From Paenibacillus mucilaginosus 3016 (GTDB lineage Bacteria; Bacillota; Bacilli; Paenibacillales; NBRC-103111), in the NCBI RefSeq assembly GCF_000250655.1, contig NC_016935.1, forward strand, positions 4,668,001 through 4,732,000: a stretch of DNA of 64,000 bases, written 5' to 3'. The notes under the pieces were generated by a model. That model was not told the DNA's origin, did no database searches, and saw nothing but the letters and a program-made list of their open reading frames with translations. Of this stretch, positions 26,915 to 36,318 are shown one piece after another; within the stretch, counting starts at the first letter, position 1, and each line of letters opens with the position of its first letter. The translations under genes were made by a program, and so were the position numbers.

Positions 26915-29643
26915 CACGCTTCACTCCTTTCCTCTTCCTGCTCAAGCAGATCGAGCACGGACCATTCAATGGAGTCGGCCAGCTCGGCTATCGTCTGCGC
27001 TTCATACAGCTGTCTCACATTCAGAGGAAAGGGATACGCCTTCTGAATGCGTGAGATGATCTGGGTCATCGAAAGTGAATCCGCACCGAGCTCGTAGAAA
27101 GGAACATCCGTGCGGATCTCCTCCTCGGGAAGGCCGAGCACCTCCGAATGAAACCGGATCAGCGTGGTCTCGAGCTCCGTCCGGGGGTTCGGCTCTTCCC
27201 CGCCGTCAATCGGATTCTTCGGCGATAACGGCTCCTGTGCCGAACTTCGAGGGGGCGGCGCTTCCGCCTGCAGCGGGGGCAGGAAGCTGTAGTACTGCCG
27301 TTCGAACGGATAGGTGGGCAGATGCACCCGCTGCCTTTTCTCCAGCCGGTACCGGGCCTGCCAGTCCACTTCCGCCCCGTCTGTCCACAAGGCGGCCAAG
27401 GCGGCCGACAAGCTATGGCTGTCATGGCATCCGATCACCCCGTCCTCATCGGAAGGCGGTGAACCGAAGACAATCACCCGATGTCCCGGGGTCCGAAGGA
27501 CAGCTTGAACCTCATCTATTGCCGGCCTGCCGGCCTGCTTCGTGTGCACTGGCGAGGCATGCAGCTTCTCTGCGCGCGGTTGGACGGCCACTGGGACACC
27601 CCGTGCTTCGGTGAATACGGCTCCCCCCGGCTCTGCAGCCTCCGCTGCCCTGCGGACCGCCTCGTCCCACGTACAAAGTCCGGCGAGAATTGCCGCCACC
27701 GCTTCTCCCTCCTCTTCCCCGCCGACCCGGCCGGGCTGCAGCCCCATGTCCTGCAGGGTCAGGCCGAGACTGTAGGAGGCCGCCATGGAAACGACGGTCC
27801 ATGAGCGCCCGGTGAGCAGCGGCGCCTCCCCGCCGGGGCTGCCTGCCGCCAGGGCGGCGACCGGCTCTTGTAAGACCAGGCCGCTGGCCTGTTCGGCCGC
27901 CGTTAACCTCTCCTGCAGGTGCTGCCGGAATACCGGCTCCGTCCGGTACAGCTCGATCAGGCCTTCCGCATCGGATTCCCGCCAAGGCAGGAACAGCCAA
28001 GCGGCATCCCGCAGCTCTCCCGGCGCCTGCTGCCCCGGCTCACGTGTATCCGGGAGTCCCAGCCGGTGCACGGCTTCGGCCCCATTCCGGCAGACGACCG
28101 CCTGGCGCAGAGGGAACCCCCTGCGACCCACCTGCAGGGTGTAGGCGATCTCCTCCACGTCCGCAGGTCCCGGAAGCCGGGAAGTCAGGTGCTCTCTCAG
28201 CCGCTCCGCTGCGGCCTCCAAGGCGGTCTCCGTACCCGCGGATACCGGCAGGACATGCCACGGCCGAGTGGAGGGATCACGCTTCAGAGAAGGCGCCTCC
28301 TCCAGGATGACGTGCGCGTTGGTTGCGCCGATGCCGAAGGAGCTGACCCCCGCCCTGCGGGGATGTCCGGCTTCCGGCCAGTCGCCCAGCTGCGTCTGCA
28401 CATAGAAGGGGCTGTCCTCCAGCCGAAGCTGCGGATTCGGTTCGTGATAATGCAGCGAGGGAGGCAGCTTCCGGTGATGCAGTGCCAGCACCGTTTTGAC
28501 CAGTCCCGCCACCCCGGCCGCACAATCCAGATGCCCGAGATTGCTCTTGACCGAGCCGATGGCGCAATACCCGCTGCGTTCGGTCCACTGCCGGTAGGCA
28601 CGTGTCAAACCGGCGATTTCGATGGGATCGCCGACCGGGGTCGCCGTTCCGTGCGCCTCCACGTAGCCGATGGTTTCCGGATGAACGCCGGATACGGCCA
28701 GCGCATCCGCGATCACTTCCGCCTGGCCTTCCGGACTCGGTGCCGTGAAGCCCGCTTTCAATCCCCCGTCATTGTTGGCTGCCGAGCCGCGGATCACCGC
28801 ATAGACCGGATCCCCGTCCGCAGCAGCCAGCTCCAGCCGCTTCAGCGCTACCACGCCCACCCCGTTGCCCGGCACGGTGCCCTGCGCTTCGCTGTCGAAG
28901 GTGCGGCAGAAGCCGTCGGGGGAGAGAATCATGCCTTCCTGATAGCGGTAGCCGGCCGCATTCGGGAAGGAGACGGAGCTGCCGCCGGCCAGCGCCATAT
29001 CGCACTCCCCGCTGAGCAGGGACTGGTATGCCAGATGGACGGCGACCAGCGACGTGGAGCAAGCGGTCTGCACGGTGACGGCCGGGCCTCTCAGGTTCAG
29101 CTTGTAGGCGGTACGGCTTGTCAAGAAGTCCTTGTCGCACCCCAGAATGAGGGATTCCGCATCCTGTCCCAGCGCCCCCTGCTGGAGTGCAATCCGGTGA
29201 AGCAGGTATGTGCTCATGGAGCATCCGCCGAAGACGCCGATCCGGCCCTCGTACCGGTCCGGCACCCAGCCCGCAGACTCGAGCGCCTCATAGGAGCACT
29301 CGAGAAACAACCGCTGCTGCGGGTCTGTCCATTCCGCTTCGCGGGGGGGCATGCCGAAGAAAGCGGCATCGAACAACTCCGGCCCGCTGAGCATGCCTTT
29401 GGCCCTCACATACCCGGGATCCTTCCACTGCTCCTCCGGTACCCCGTTCTCTCTCAGCTCCTCCTCCGTGAAGAACCGGATGCCGTGCCTGCCTTCACAC
29501 AGCATTTGCCAGAAGCCCTCCAGATCGGAGGCTCCCGGAAAACGTCCGGACATGCCGATGACGGCCACTCCCTGTTCCCACAAGGTATCATCTGTGATCA
29601 TCTCTGTTTCCTCTCCTTCCGCCAAGCTGCCGCTCGGGCTCAT
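26914..29643 (-). CDS. Polyketide synthase module, KS-degenerate AT-ACP
   Basis: The second gene of the hybrid operon, about 909 residues. The ATG at 29643 overlaps the upstream NRPS stop (ATGA). A start at 29601 with AAGGAG is equally good. The ketosynthase (about residues 20-445) has all three catalytic residues: TACSTSLVA, EAHGTATPVGDPIE and KSNLGHLDCAAG. The region after the linker aligns with an acyltransferase but is decayed. The N-terminal GQGSQ motif reads FLPWRES (near 552), GHSxG reads GEEEG (near 645), and the segment is about 100 residues short. The post-AT linker HLPTYPFERQYY (near 775) and a carrier protein with LGADSLSMTQ (near 855) follow. There are no KR, DH or ER domains. 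It would add an unreduced C2 unit, with the malonyl group supplied in trans. That is inference. Confidence 0.9.
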   Translation of the reverse strand: MSPSGSLAEGEETEMITDDTLWEQGVAVIGMSGRFPGASDLEGFWQMLCEGRHGIRFFTEEELRENGVPEEQWKDPGYVRAKGMLSGPELFDAAFFGMPPREAEWTDPQQRLFLECSYEALESAGWVPDRYEGRIGVFGGCSMSTYLLHRIALQQGALGQDAESLILGCDKDFLTSRTAYKLNLRGPAVTVQTACSTSLVAVHLAYQSLLSGECDMALAGGSSVSFPNAAGYRYQEGMILSPDGFCRTFDSEAQGTVPGNGVGVVALKRLELAAADGDPVYAVIRGSAANNDGGLKAGFTAPSPEGQAEVIADALAVSGVHPETIGYVEAHGTATPVGDPIEIAGLTRAYRQWTERSGYCAIGSVKSNLGHLDCAAGVAGLVKTVLALHHRKLPPSLHYHEPNPQLRLEDSPFYVQTQLGDWPEAGHPRRAGVSSFGIGATNAHVILEEAPSLKRDPSTRPWHVLPVSAGTETALEAAAERLREHLTSRLPGPADVEEIAYTLQVGRRGFPLRQAVVCRNGAEAVHRLGLPDTREPGQQAPGELRDAAWLFLPWRESDAEGLIELYRTEPVFRQHLQERLTAAEQASGLVLQEPVAALAAGSPGGEAPLLTGRSWTVVSMAASYSLGLTLQDMGLQPGRVGGEEEGEAVAAILAGLCTWDEAVRRAAEAAEPGGAVFTEARGVPVAVQPRAEKLHASPVHTKQAGRPAIDEVQAVLRTPGHRVIVFGSPPSDEDGVIGCHDSHSLSAALAALWTDGAEVDWQARYRLEKRQRVHLPTYPFERQYYSFLPPLQAEAPPPRSSAQEPLSPKNPIDGGEEPNPRTELETTLIRFHSEVLGLPEEEIRTDVPFYELGADSLSMTQIISRIQKAYPFPLNVRQLYEAQTIAELADSIEWSVLDLLEQEEERSEA

Positions 29644-32600
29644 GTTCTTGTACTGCTTCGGGCTTCCCGCTGCTTGCGCATTAAGGCTTTGCGTCCGTCC
29701 GCCCGTTCCTGCGCGGCCGATACCCGGTCTTCCGCAGCATCCGGACCGGACAGCCGCTTGGCGAGGGAGGCCACGGTCGGATACATAAAAAAGTCCGTTA
29801 ACGTAAGCGGCTGATCATGCCGCTTTCGGATGGTCTCCACAAGCTGTGCGGCATGAAGCGAGTGGCCGCCCAGCTCGAAGAAGTTGTCATGACGGCCGAC
29901 CTCGGCCAAACCCAGGACCTCCTTCCAGAGACCGGACAGCACCCGCTCGGCTTCGCTCCTCGGCACCGTGTCGTGAAGACCTTGAACCCTCCGCGCCTCC
30001 GGCTTGGGCAGGGCTCTGCGGTCCACCTTACCGCTTGGCGTCATCGGGAGGCGGTCCATTCGAACGAAGTAAGACGGGATCATGTAGGCCGGAAGCTGCC
30101 GCCCAGCAAATTCCCTCAGTTCCGCCGGTGAAAGCTCGGACGGAGCTTCGTAATAGGCAGCCAGATAAGCACCGCTTCCGTTCGCATCCATGGCATCGGT
30201 CACGACGGCCGCAGAGATCTGCGGATGCCCGGCCAGTACCGCTGCGATCTCGCCCGGTTCCACCCGGTAGCCGCGGATCTTGAGCTGATCGTCCAGGCGG
30301 CCGAGGTATTCGATGGTTCCATCCGGCAAATACCGGGCACGGTCGCCGGTCCGGTACATCCTGGAGCCCTTCGTGCCCTCCGCATCCCCGGCCCCGGCAG
30401 CGGGCTCCGGAAGGAACCGCTCTTCGGTTAACTCACGGCGGTTCAGGTACCCCCGGGCCACCCCCATGCCGGCAATACAGAGCTCGCCCGGCACACCGGG
30501 AGGCTGAAGCCGGCCTTCCGCGTCGAGAATGTAAACCCGGGTCGACACAATCGGACGGCCGATGGTGATGCGTGTCTCGGAGGTGATCTCCTGCACGGTG
30601 GACCAGACGGTCGTTTCCGTAGGACCGTACATATTGAACAGCCGGGCTGGTGCCGCCTCCCTGAGCTGCCTCAGCAGCGGTTCGTCCAGCGGCTCCCCTC
30701 CGACAAGCACGCACTTCATGGCGGCAAGCGCCGCGGTCATCCGGCTGCTGCCCAGCAGCATCCGCAGACGGGACGGGGTAGCCTGCAGCAGCTGAACTTC
30801 TTCGCGCAGACAGAGCTCCGCAAGAGCTTCGGTATCGAGCTGCTCCTCCCGGGAAGCAAGAACGACCGTGCTTCCGAGCATCAGTGGCAGCAGCGTTTCC
30901 AGCACGAAGATATCGAAGGAAACGGTCGTTAAGGACAGCACGGTCTTCAGCCCGGCAAGCGGGATGTCCCGTGTCATCCCGAGAAGCAGATTATGCACCG
31001 ACCGGTGCTCGATCATGACCCCTTTCGGCTTGCCGGTAGAGCCGGAGGTATAAATCACATAGGCCAGATCTTCAGGCCGGACCGGCGCTCCTTCCGGCGG
31101 CGTCTGCGCTGCATCAGTCTCCGTCCCGGAGGGCGGCTCCTCCGGATCCGGCTGTACGATCTCTATGCCCTGCAGCCCCTGCCCGAAGTGTGCGTCCCTG
31201 GTGACCGCGAGCCTGCATCCGCTGTCTTCAAGCATCAGGCGGATGCGTTCTTCCGGATAATCGGGATCGAGCGGCAGATAGGCGGCCCCGGCCTTATTCA
31301 CGGCGAGAAGTCCCGTGACCAGGGCAATGGACCGGTCGGCGAGCAGAGCGACAATCTCGTCCCTGCGCACCCCCCTGGCTCTCAGTCTGGCGGCCAGCCG
31401 GTCCGCCCTGCGGTTTAATTCCTGATAGGTGATCCGCTCTCCCCCGCACACCAGTGCCGTCCTGTCGGGAGTCCGTCCGGCCTGCTGCTCGATGAGCCCG
31501 TGCAGCGTCTGTGCCGCTTCCGCCGGGATCGGCTCGTCCGGCTTCAGGAACAGCCTGCTCACCAGCTCCTGGTCCGTCTCCCGCATCAATCCAAACCTGC
31601 GGAGTTCCAGACCCGGACTGCCGGTGATCTGACCCAGCAGCTCTTGATAGAAGCCCGCCCACCGCTCAGCGGTATCGTGTGAGAACAGAGCAGCAGCGTA
31701 CTCCAGATGGCAGGACAGCACGTCTCCCTGCTCCATGACGGTCAAGGTCAAATCAAACTTCGCTGTCGGAAATTCGAAGGGATAGGGAGCCAGAAGCACA
31801 TCCCCCAGAGCCAGCTTGGGCGAGTCCATATTCTGCAGGACGAACATGGCATCGAACAGCGGATTCCGGCTGATGTCCCTCGGGGGCTTGACCCGTTCGA
31901 CAAGCTCTTCGAACGGATAGTCCTGATGCTCCAATGCGCCAAGCGCGGTCCTCTTCACCTGCCTGAGGTAGCCGGCAAAGGATTGGCTTCCCTCGGGCTG
32001 CAGATGAAGGGGCAGCGTATTCACGAACATGCCGACCATCCGCTGCGTATCCGCATGCCGGCGTCCGGCCACGGGAGTGCCGACCGTCACTTCCTCCTGT
32101 CCGGCCAGCTTGCCCAGCAGCAGGCCGAATGCAGCCAGCAGAAGCGTGAACAGGGTGGTGTCCGTTCGCTTAGCGAGACGCTTCACTTCCTGGGTCAGCC
32201 GGCGGTCCAGCGCAAAGTGCACCCGTCCTCCGGCAAAATCGCGCAGCAGCGGTCTTGGCCGGTCAAGAGGCAGGTCCAGCGGAGGCACCGGATCGCGGAA
32301 CTGCGCCAGCCAGTACGCCTCCTGCTCCCGGTAGGCCTCAGACTGCATAAACCGCTGCTGCCATACCGCGTAATCCTTGTACTGCAGGGCAGGCGGCTGA
32401 AGCGCCTCTCCCTCGTAGAGCTGCGCCAGCTCCTGCATCAGGATCCCAATCGAGGTGCCGTCGGAGACGGCATGATGCATATCGAACAGCAGGAGATGCC
32501 GCTCGCTGCCCAGCCTGATCAGAGCCGCACGCAGCAGCGGCGCCTCTTCCAGATCGAAGGGTCTGATGAAGGAGCGGATGAAGTTCCGGATGCCCTCTTC

Positions 32601-35600
32601 ACCCTGCCCCTCCAGATCGCAGCGGGCCAGTGTGAAGTTCACTTCCCTCCCGATCCGCTGTACCGGCCCCGCGTCCGACAGGACGAAACGGGTCCGCAGG
32701 GTTTCATGCCTGGCAATGAGACGCCTCAGGGCATCCTGGAGCCTCTCCGGGCACAGCACCCCCGCCGCCTCCAATACGGCAGGCATGTTATAGCTCAGCT
32801 CGGCACCTTGGAACTGCCTGAGCAGGTGCAGCCGCTTCTGGCCGGTGGTCAAGGGATAATCGCTCTGAAGAGCAGCGGGAGCCAGGGCCTCGTACGCTTT
32901 CCTGCCGGAAGTTTGGATGAAGGCCGCCAGCTTCTCGATGGTCTTGAGACGGAACAGCTCGGCCAGCGGGATTTCCACGTGGAATAGCTTATGAATCCGG
33001 GACAGCAGCGTGATGGCCTTCAGCGAATGGCCGCCCAGCTCGAAGAAATTGTCACGGATCCCGACCTTCGGCACCCCCAAGGCTTCTTCCCAGAGCTCCG
33101 CAAGCCGGGCTTCCGTGGGATTGCGGGGGGCCGCAAATGTCTGCTGCCGTCCTGACAGCATGTCCGGCTGGGGCAGCGCTCTGCGGTCCACCTTGCCGCT
33201 CAGGGTGAGGGGCAGCTCATCCAGCCGCATGAAGAAGGACGGCACCATGTAGTGGGGCAGCCGCTCCTCCAGGTAACTTTTGGCTTCCTCCGCTTCGAGA
33301 TGCCCTTTGGACGTGTAATACACGCACATGGTTCGGCCGCCCGTACCGTCATCCAGATCGATGGTCACGGCTTGGATGACCGCCGGATGATTCACGAGAA
33401 TGCTGTCGATCTCCCCGAGCTCGATGCGAAACCCGCGGATTTTGACCTGATGGTCCTTTCGCCCGAAGAATTCGATCGTACCGTCGGGAAGCCAACACCC
33501 GAGATCGCCCGTCTTGTACAGCCGCTGTACCGGACCGGGATGGAACGGGTCTTGAGTGAACGCCGCCGCCGTGCGGTCCGGATCATTCAGGTACCCGCGG
33601 CCCACGCCGATACCGGCCACCCAAATCTCTCCCTTCACCCCGATCGGGCAGAGCTGCCCCGTTTCATCGACTATGTAGATATGGAAGCCGGACAAAGGAC
33701 GGCCGATGGGAACGGTCTCCTGTGGCGGGGCTTCTGTTAGAATATGTAAGGTGATATCATCGGACGCTTCGGTTGGACCATAGGCGTTCACCACCGGAAT
33801 CTCCGGATAGAGCGCAAACCATCGCTTCAAGTGATCCCGTTTCACCGCTTCGCCGGTAGGAATCAGATAAGACAGCGCCGGAAGCGGACGATGCCGGTTT
33901 TCCAGCACCTCGAGCAGCACGGAGAGATAAGAAGGGACGAGTTCCAGGATCGTGACGCCGTCCGCAGCCAGCCGGTCCAGGAACGCTTCCGGCTGTTCCA
34001 GCAGGCTGCTGCTGTAGATGACCGTGCGGCCGCCCGAGCACAAGCCGGCAAACATCTGCCACACCGACACGTCAAAGCACTGCGAAGCATTTTGTGCCAT
34101 CACACTGTGTTCGGCAATCCCGAGCTCTTCCGCCATGGCGGTCATATGGTTCATCATTCCCTTGTGCTCCAGCATGGCCCCCTTCGGCTTCCCTGTAGAG
34201 CCGGAGGTATAAATAATATAGGCAAGGGCATCCGGGTGAGCCTTGCGCTCCAGGTTCCCGGCGGAACAGGCAGCCAGCTCAACTTCCAGCTCCTCGGGTG
34301 CTAGGAGCAACACGTCCTGAAGCCGGCCGGACCGGCTGAGCTCCCCGTGCAGCTCTGCGCCGGTCAGCAGCAGCTTGATCTCCGCTTCGCCGATCATCCC
34401 GAACGCCCGCTCGGCGGGAGCTTCCGGGTCAAGCGGGATGTAAGCCCCTCCCGCCTTCCATACCGCCAGGATGGAGGCCACCAGGGGAATGGAGCGCTTC
34501 ATCCAGATCCCGACCCGGTCTTCCGGCTCCAGTCCATGCTTCAGCAGCAATCTTGCCAGCCGGTTGGCCCACGCATTTAACTCCCCATAGCTCCATGCCC
34601 GGTTTTCATGAATTAAGGCGGTCCGCTCCGGCCAGTGTTCCGCATGCTCTTCGATACACTCCACAACGGTCATCTGCGGGGGAGTGCCGGCAGCTTTCCT
34701 GCTGAATTTGTCCAGAATCAGCGTTCTTTCTCCATCCGGAAGCATGTTCAGCTGCCGCAGCGGGAGCTCCGGCTGCTGCAGAGCGCATCGCATCAGGCAC
34801 ATCATGCGTTCGTGGAACAGGACGATCTCCTCATCCGTGAAGCGGGAGGCGCAGTAATGATATTGAATCAGGATTTGGCCGGTGGATAGATGATCATCGA
34901 CGAATACGGTAAGCTCATTGGCCTGATGCCAGGAGGTTCCTCTTTCCACATGGTAAGTTACCGATGCATCGGGAACGGGATTGTGCCAGGCGATGGGGAG
35001 GTAATTCATGAAGACTTCCAGCGGCTGATCGGAGATGCCGAACGTCTCGCGCAGGGCGGGCACCAGGAGATTATAGGGATATTTTTGATGACGGAACGTC
35101 TCGTTCTGCCGGCGCTTGACCCGCTGAATGAAGGAGCGGAAGGTGCCGGACCCGTCGACCTCCATGCGAAAAGGTGTCGTACTTACCAGCATCCCGGCCA
35201 TGGCTTTCGTTTCGCGGGTGGTCCGGTTGCTCGAGAACGTGCCCAGCAGCACCTCCTCCTCTCCGGTCATGCGGGAGAAAAAGAGGCTGAGTACAGCCAT
35301 GAACAGGACGGCCGGAGACACTTCTTCGGCTTCAGAGAACCGGTAGATCGATTGACGCTGCTCCGGCTCCAGGGTCAGATGAAGATTGCCGGCTTCCAGA
35401 TGCGGGCTCACAGTCCCCTTGGGTTTGAAGCGGCTTACGGGGGGCAGCGTCATGAACTGCTCCTGCCAGTAAAGGCGGTCCCTTTCGAAGCGCGGGCTCT
35501 CCAGGTAAGCGGCCTCACTCTGAACCTGCTCGAGGAAGGAAGGAGCGGGATCCAAGTCCGGAAGCTCATATCCCAGCGACTGGATGTATACATGCAGGAT

Positions 35601-36074
35601 TTCATCCCCGAGCATATTCAGCGATAACCCGTCGACTACCAGGTGATGTGCGCCGATCCAGATGCGCGCTTCATCGTCCGCCACCCGCAGAAGCACGGCA
35701 CGGATCAACAGGGGGCTGTGTAACGGAATCGGCTCGTTCTCCAAGAGGCGGATCTGGTCTTTCCACTCCCCTTCCTCCCGTCCCCTGTAATCCAGTACGG
35801 TGACCGGAATCGGTTCGGTGCTGAACATGCCAAGGACCGGTTCCGCGTCCCCTTCGGAGGGCAGAATCCGGATGCGGAGGGCATCGTGCCGGGCCGCTGC
35901 GGTTTGGATGGATTCGACCAGTCGGCTTTGGTCTATCCGACCGCGGAAGACTAGACTGATTGTCAATAAATGAAGGGTCGTATTCGCATGGATATATTCC
36001 CCGTACCATATGCGCTTTTGGGCATGGGTCATGGCAAACACCTGCTCGGCCTGGACCTGTTCCGCTGCCAGCAT
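29640..36074 (-). CDS. Nonribosomal peptide synthetase, C-A-T-C-A-T
   Basis: The first gene of the hybrid operon, about 2144 residues. The start is taken as ATG 36074, with GAGGAG 12 nt upstream; the open frame continues 38 codons further, into the promoter, without a site. Domains: C (about 15-455, HHLVVDG); A (about 470-975, specificity residues D-V-W-E-I-T-A-D-D, unassigned); T (near 1005, LGGHSLKA); C (1070-1510, HHAVSDG); A (1520-2025, D-I-L-Q-L-G-M-V-W, glycine); T (near 2060, LGGHSLHA). There are no epimerase or methyltransferase domains. The first C domain has the rare signature RHQKYPYN, shared in this window only with the partial C domain at the right edge. This suggests an initiating C domain that accepts an acyl group. 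The stop overlaps the PKS start. Confidence 0.93.
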   Translation of the reverse strand: MLAAEQVQAEQVFAMTHAQKRIWYGEYIHANTTLHLLTISLVFRGRIDQSRLVESIQTAAARHDALRIRILPSEGDAEPVLGMFSTEPIPVTVLDYRGREEGEWKDQIRLLENEPIPLHSPLLIRAVLLRVADDEARIWIGAHHLVVDGLSLNMLGDEILHVYIQSLGYELPDLDPAPSFLEQVQSEAAYLESPRFERDRLYWQEQFMTLPPVSRFKPKGTVSPHLEAGNLHLTLEPEQRQSIYRFSEAEEVSPAVLFMAVLSLFFSRMTGEEEVLLGTFSSNRTTRETKAMAGMLVSTTPFRMEVDGSGTFRSFIQRVKRRQNETFRHQKYPYNLLVPALRETFGISDQPLEVFMNYLPIAWHNPVPDASVTYHVERGTSWHQANELTVFVDDHLSTGQILIQYHYCASRFTDEEIVLFHERMMCLMRCALQQPELPLRQLNMLPDGERTLILDKFSRKAAGTPPQMTVVECIEEHAEHWPERTALIHENRAWSYGELNAWANRLARLLLKHGLEPEDRVGIWMKRSIPLVASILAVWKAGGAYIPLDPEAPAERAFGMIGEAEIKLLLTGAELHGELSRSGRLQDVLLLAPEELEVELAACSAGNLERKAHPDALAYIIYTSGSTGKPKGAMLEHKGMMNHMTAMAEELGIAEHSVMAQNASQCFDVSVWQMFAGLCSGGRTVIYSSSLLEQPEAFLDRLAADGVTILELVPSYLSVLLEVLENRHRPLPALSYLIPTGEAVKRDHLKRWFALYPEIPVVNAYGPTEASDDITLHILTEAPPQETVPIGRPLSGFHIYIVDETGQLCPIGVKGEIWVAGIGVGRGYLNDPDRTAAAFTQDPFHPGPVQRLYKTGDLGCWLPDGTIEFFGRKDHQVKIRGFRIELGEIDSILVNHPAVIQAVTIDLDDGTGGRTMCVYYTSKGHLEAEEAKSYLEERLPHYMVPSFFMRLDELPLTLSGKVDRRALPQPDMLSGRQQTFAAPRNPTEARLAELWEEALGVPKVGIRDNFFELGGHSLKAITLLSRIHKLFHVEIPLAELFRLKTIEKLAAFIQTSGRKAYEALAPAALQSDYPLTTGQKRLHLLRQFQGAELSYNMPAVLEAAGVLCPERLQDALRRLIARHETLRTRFVLSDAGPVQRIGREVNFTLARCDLEGQGEEGIRNFIRSFIRPFDLEEAPLLRAALIRLGSERHLLLFDMHHAVSDGTSIGILMQELAQLYEGEALQPPALQYKDYAVWQQRFMQSEAYREQEAYWLAQFRDPVPPLDLPLDRPRPLLRDFAGGRVHFALDRRLTQEVKRLAKRTDTTLFTLLLAAFGLLLGKLAGQEEVTVGTPVAGRRHADTQRMVGMFVNTLPLHLQPEGSQSFAGYLRQVKRTALGALEHQDYPFEELVERVKPPRDISRNPLFDAMFVLQNMDSPKLALGDVLLAPYPFEFPTAKFDLTLTVMEQGDVLSCHLEYAAALFSHDTAERWAGFYQELLGQITGSPGLELRRFGLMRETDQELVSRLFLKPDEPIPAEAAQTLHGLIEQQAGRTPDRTALVCGGERITYQELNRRADRLAARLRARGVRRDEIVALLADRSIALVTGLLAVNKAGAAYLPLDPDYPEERIRLMLEDSGCRLAVTRDAHFGQGLQGIEIVQPDPEEPPSGTETDAAQTPPEGAPVRPEDLAYVIYTSGSTGKPKGVMIEHRSVHNLLLGMTRDIPLAGLKTVLSLTTVSFDIFVLETLLPLMLGSTVVLASREEQLDTEALAELCLREEVQLLQATPSRLRMLLGSSRMTAALAAMKCVLVGGEPLDEPLLRQLREAAPARLFNMYGPTETTVWSTVQEITSETRITIGRPIVSTRVYILDAEGRLQPPGVPGELCIAGMGVARGYLNRRELTEERFLPEPAAGAGDAEGTKGSRMYRTGDRARYLPDGTIEYLGRLDDQLKIRGYRVEPGEIAAVLAGHPQISAAVVTDAMDANGSGAYLAAYYEAPSELSPAELREFAGRQLPAYMIPSYFVRMDRLPMTPSGKVDRRALPKPEARRVQGLHDTVPRSEAERVLSGLWKEVLGLAEVGRHDNFFELGGHSLHAAQLVETIRKRHDQPLTLTDFFMYPTVASLAKRLSGPDAAEDRVSAAQERADGRKALMRKQREARSSTRT

Positions 36075-36121
36075 GAATTCGATCAACTCCTCAACCAAAA
36101 TAAGTGAAAATATCAGTGCAA

Positions 36122-36134
36122 CTACCATATTATA
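36122..36134 (-). promoter_or_regulatory. Extended -10 promoter of the NRPS-PKS-NRPS operon
   Basis: Minus strand TGTTATAAT: a perfect -10 (36129-36134) with the TGn extension. The start point is about 36122, giving a leader of about 48 bases. The -35 region is weak, which is usual for extended -10 promoters. Confidence 0.6.
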
Positions 36135-36318
36135 ACATAATATTCCATATGTTGGCTGGTTACATCGAATCATTTTGTACAAGGTCATCCCATGTAGTCC
36201 CGTTACGGCACTGCATCAAAACCAGACCAAAGTCGGGGCCGCATCCCCTACCTGGTATCGGTGCCCCGCACCTGTCCCCTCTGCTACAATCAAGGCAAAA
36301 AACGGCAGGTGGAAGGCA

